Assembly: GCA_031279875.1 (NCBI GenBank)
Contig: JAITHS010000321.1
Coordinates: 1-6,207, forward strand
Reading direction: 5' to 3'
Origin: Tannerella sp.
Lineage (GTDB): Bacteria > Bacteroidota > Bacteroidia > Bacteroidales > Tannerellaceae
DNA: 6,207 bases
The stretch's first letter is position 1. Each line of letters begins with the position of its first letter. Below the pieces are notes generated by a model. The model saw nothing but the letters and a program-made list of their open reading frames with translations. It did not search any database and was not told where the DNA came from. This document shows, one piece after another, positions 5,332-6,207 of the stretch. A program made the position numbers and the translations under genes.

Positions 5332-6207
5332 ATGATACAGAATACTTTATATTTTATTATCTTTGCCGTAACAAAACTTTTTTCGTTCCTGCCGATGCAA
5401 ATACTATACGCTATCTCCGACATGCTGTATGTAATAGCTTATTATTTGGTGCGTTACAGAAAGAAAGTCGTAAGGATCAATCTGCGTAATGCTTTTCCCG
5501 ACATGCAAGAGCCTGATTTGCAATCGCTTGAAAGACGCTTTTACCGACATTTTACCGATTATATAGTAGAATCAATCAAACTTGTCGGCATATCCGCAAA
5601 AGAACTCGTCAGGCGGTCAGCAATACGCAATCCCGAAGTGTTCTACGACCTGCAAAGCAAAGGACACCGCTGCTTCATACTCATGCTCGGACATTACGGC
5701 AACTGGGAATGGCTCGAAAGCATGGTCATGACTTTTGAAAACCGTATCCGTATAAACGGAATCTATCGACCGCTGTCCAACAAAGCTATCGACCGCTTGT
5801 TTATCTATCTCAGAACCCGTTTCGGCTCTTTCTGCATCAAAAAGAATGACGCTTTTCGCGCTATGCTGCGCATGAATGCAAGCGATGAATCCAACATGGT
5901 GCTGTTTATTGCCGACCAGTCACCGAGCCTGCTCAACATCCATTACCGGACGCAGTTTCTCAATCAGGACACTGCCGTTTTTTCGGGAGCCGAACGAATA
6001 GCCCGCAAACTAAAAGTTCCCGTCGTCTTTGCTGATATGCAGCAAGTCAAACGCGGATATTATGTCGTTGATTTTCAACTTATTACCGATACGCCTGCCG
6101 CTACTCCCGAATTTTTTATCACCGAACAATACACCCGCCTGATGGAACGTTCCATCCTCCGCAACCCCGCTCTGTGGCTATGGACACACAAACGTTGGAA
6201 GCATAAA
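5332..6207 (+). CDS. LpxL/HtrB-family lysophospholipid/lipid A acyltransferase, 3' end outside window
   Basis: From an ATG at 5332 the frame stays open to the last base, giving 292 residues with no stop. Family members are about 290-310 residues, so only a short tail is missing. An N-terminal hydrophobic segment (about 5-40) would anchor it to the inner membrane. The catalytic HX4E motif is in GHYGNWEWLES (H121, E126). It is followed by INGIYRPLSN (about 141-150), the acceptor-side IADQSP (about 193-198) and the closing LWLWTHKRWK (about 281-290) typical of the family. These enzymes move an acyl chain from ACP or CoA to a lipid acceptor, classically secondary acylation of lipid A. The usual Bacteroidota reading is a lipid A acyltransferase. 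Its place 4 bp behind a lipid kinase and near spt leaves room for another acceptor such as an aminolipid. Class is firm, substrate is inferred. Confidence 0.92.
   Translation, partial: MIQNTLYFIIFAVTKLFSFLPMQILYAISDMLYVIAYYLVRYRKKVVRINLRNAFPDMQEPDLQSLERRFYRHFTDYIVESIKLVGISAKELVRRSAIRNPEVFYDLQSKGHRCFILMLGHYGNWEWLESMVMTFENRIRINGIYRPLSNKAIDRLFIYLRTRFGSFCIKKNDAFRAMLRMNASDESNMVLFIADQSPSLLNIHYRTQFLNQDTAVFSGAERIARKLKVPVVFADMQQVKRGYYVVDFQLITDTPAATPEFFITEQYTRLMERSILRNPALWLWTHKRWKHK

Noticed and set aside
4797..5423. Open frame of 208 codons on the minus strand, spanning the kinase 3' end and the acyltransferase start.
   Set aside because: It is antisense to two genes with intact motifs and crosses their junction. 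No motif or start context supports it.

Overview
The window fits a member of the Bacteroidota, most likely Bacteroidales. The evidence is a GldH-type lipoprotein gene directly behind a RicT/PSP1 gene, a bacterial serine palmitoyltransferase gene, promoter elements of the Bacteroidota TAnnTTTG type, and starts without clear Shine-Dalgarno sequences. Nearly all of the sequence is coding. I see no tRNA, rRNA, insertion sequence or CRISPR array.

Layout. Bases 1-1503 (+) hold the 3' part of a Schlafen/AlbA_2-type ATP-binding regulator (COG2865-like). It is open at the left edge, AT-rich, and carries a degenerate 11-nt-based repeat array in its linker. It converges, with a 9-bp gap, on a leftward operon: spt (4272-3088), then ricT (3091-1958), then gldH (1965-1513). 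The junctions in this operon overlap by 4 bp and 8 bp. A compact intergenic region (4273-4391) with two outward-facing -7-like elements separates it from a rightward operon: an LCB5/DAGK-type lipid kinase (4392-5327), then, after 4 bp, a LpxL/HtrB-type acyltransferase (5332 to the right edge). The acyltransferase runs off the window and has no stop codon here.

How the genes may work together. Spt makes the long-chain base that starts sphingolipid synthesis. The divergent kinase has a phosphate-loop variant closer to sphingosine kinases than to classical bacterial diacylglycerol kinases, and the next gene is a membrane acyltransferase. The two divergent transcripts may therefore form one lipid locus that makes and modifies sphingolipids or other envelope lipids. 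This is inference from adjacency and motifs. RicT (Fe-S-linked RNA processing in Bacillus) and GldH (envelope lipoprotein) are co-transcribed behind spt. The Schlafen-type gene looks like accessory DNA placed beside this conserved block.

The least explained signal is the repeat array inside the Schlafen-type gene. A core resembling accaagt recurs at 22-23-nt steps, with one 55-nt step, and is read in different codon frames. This suggests that the DNA or RNA sequence, and not only the peptide, has been shaped or inherited as a repeat.
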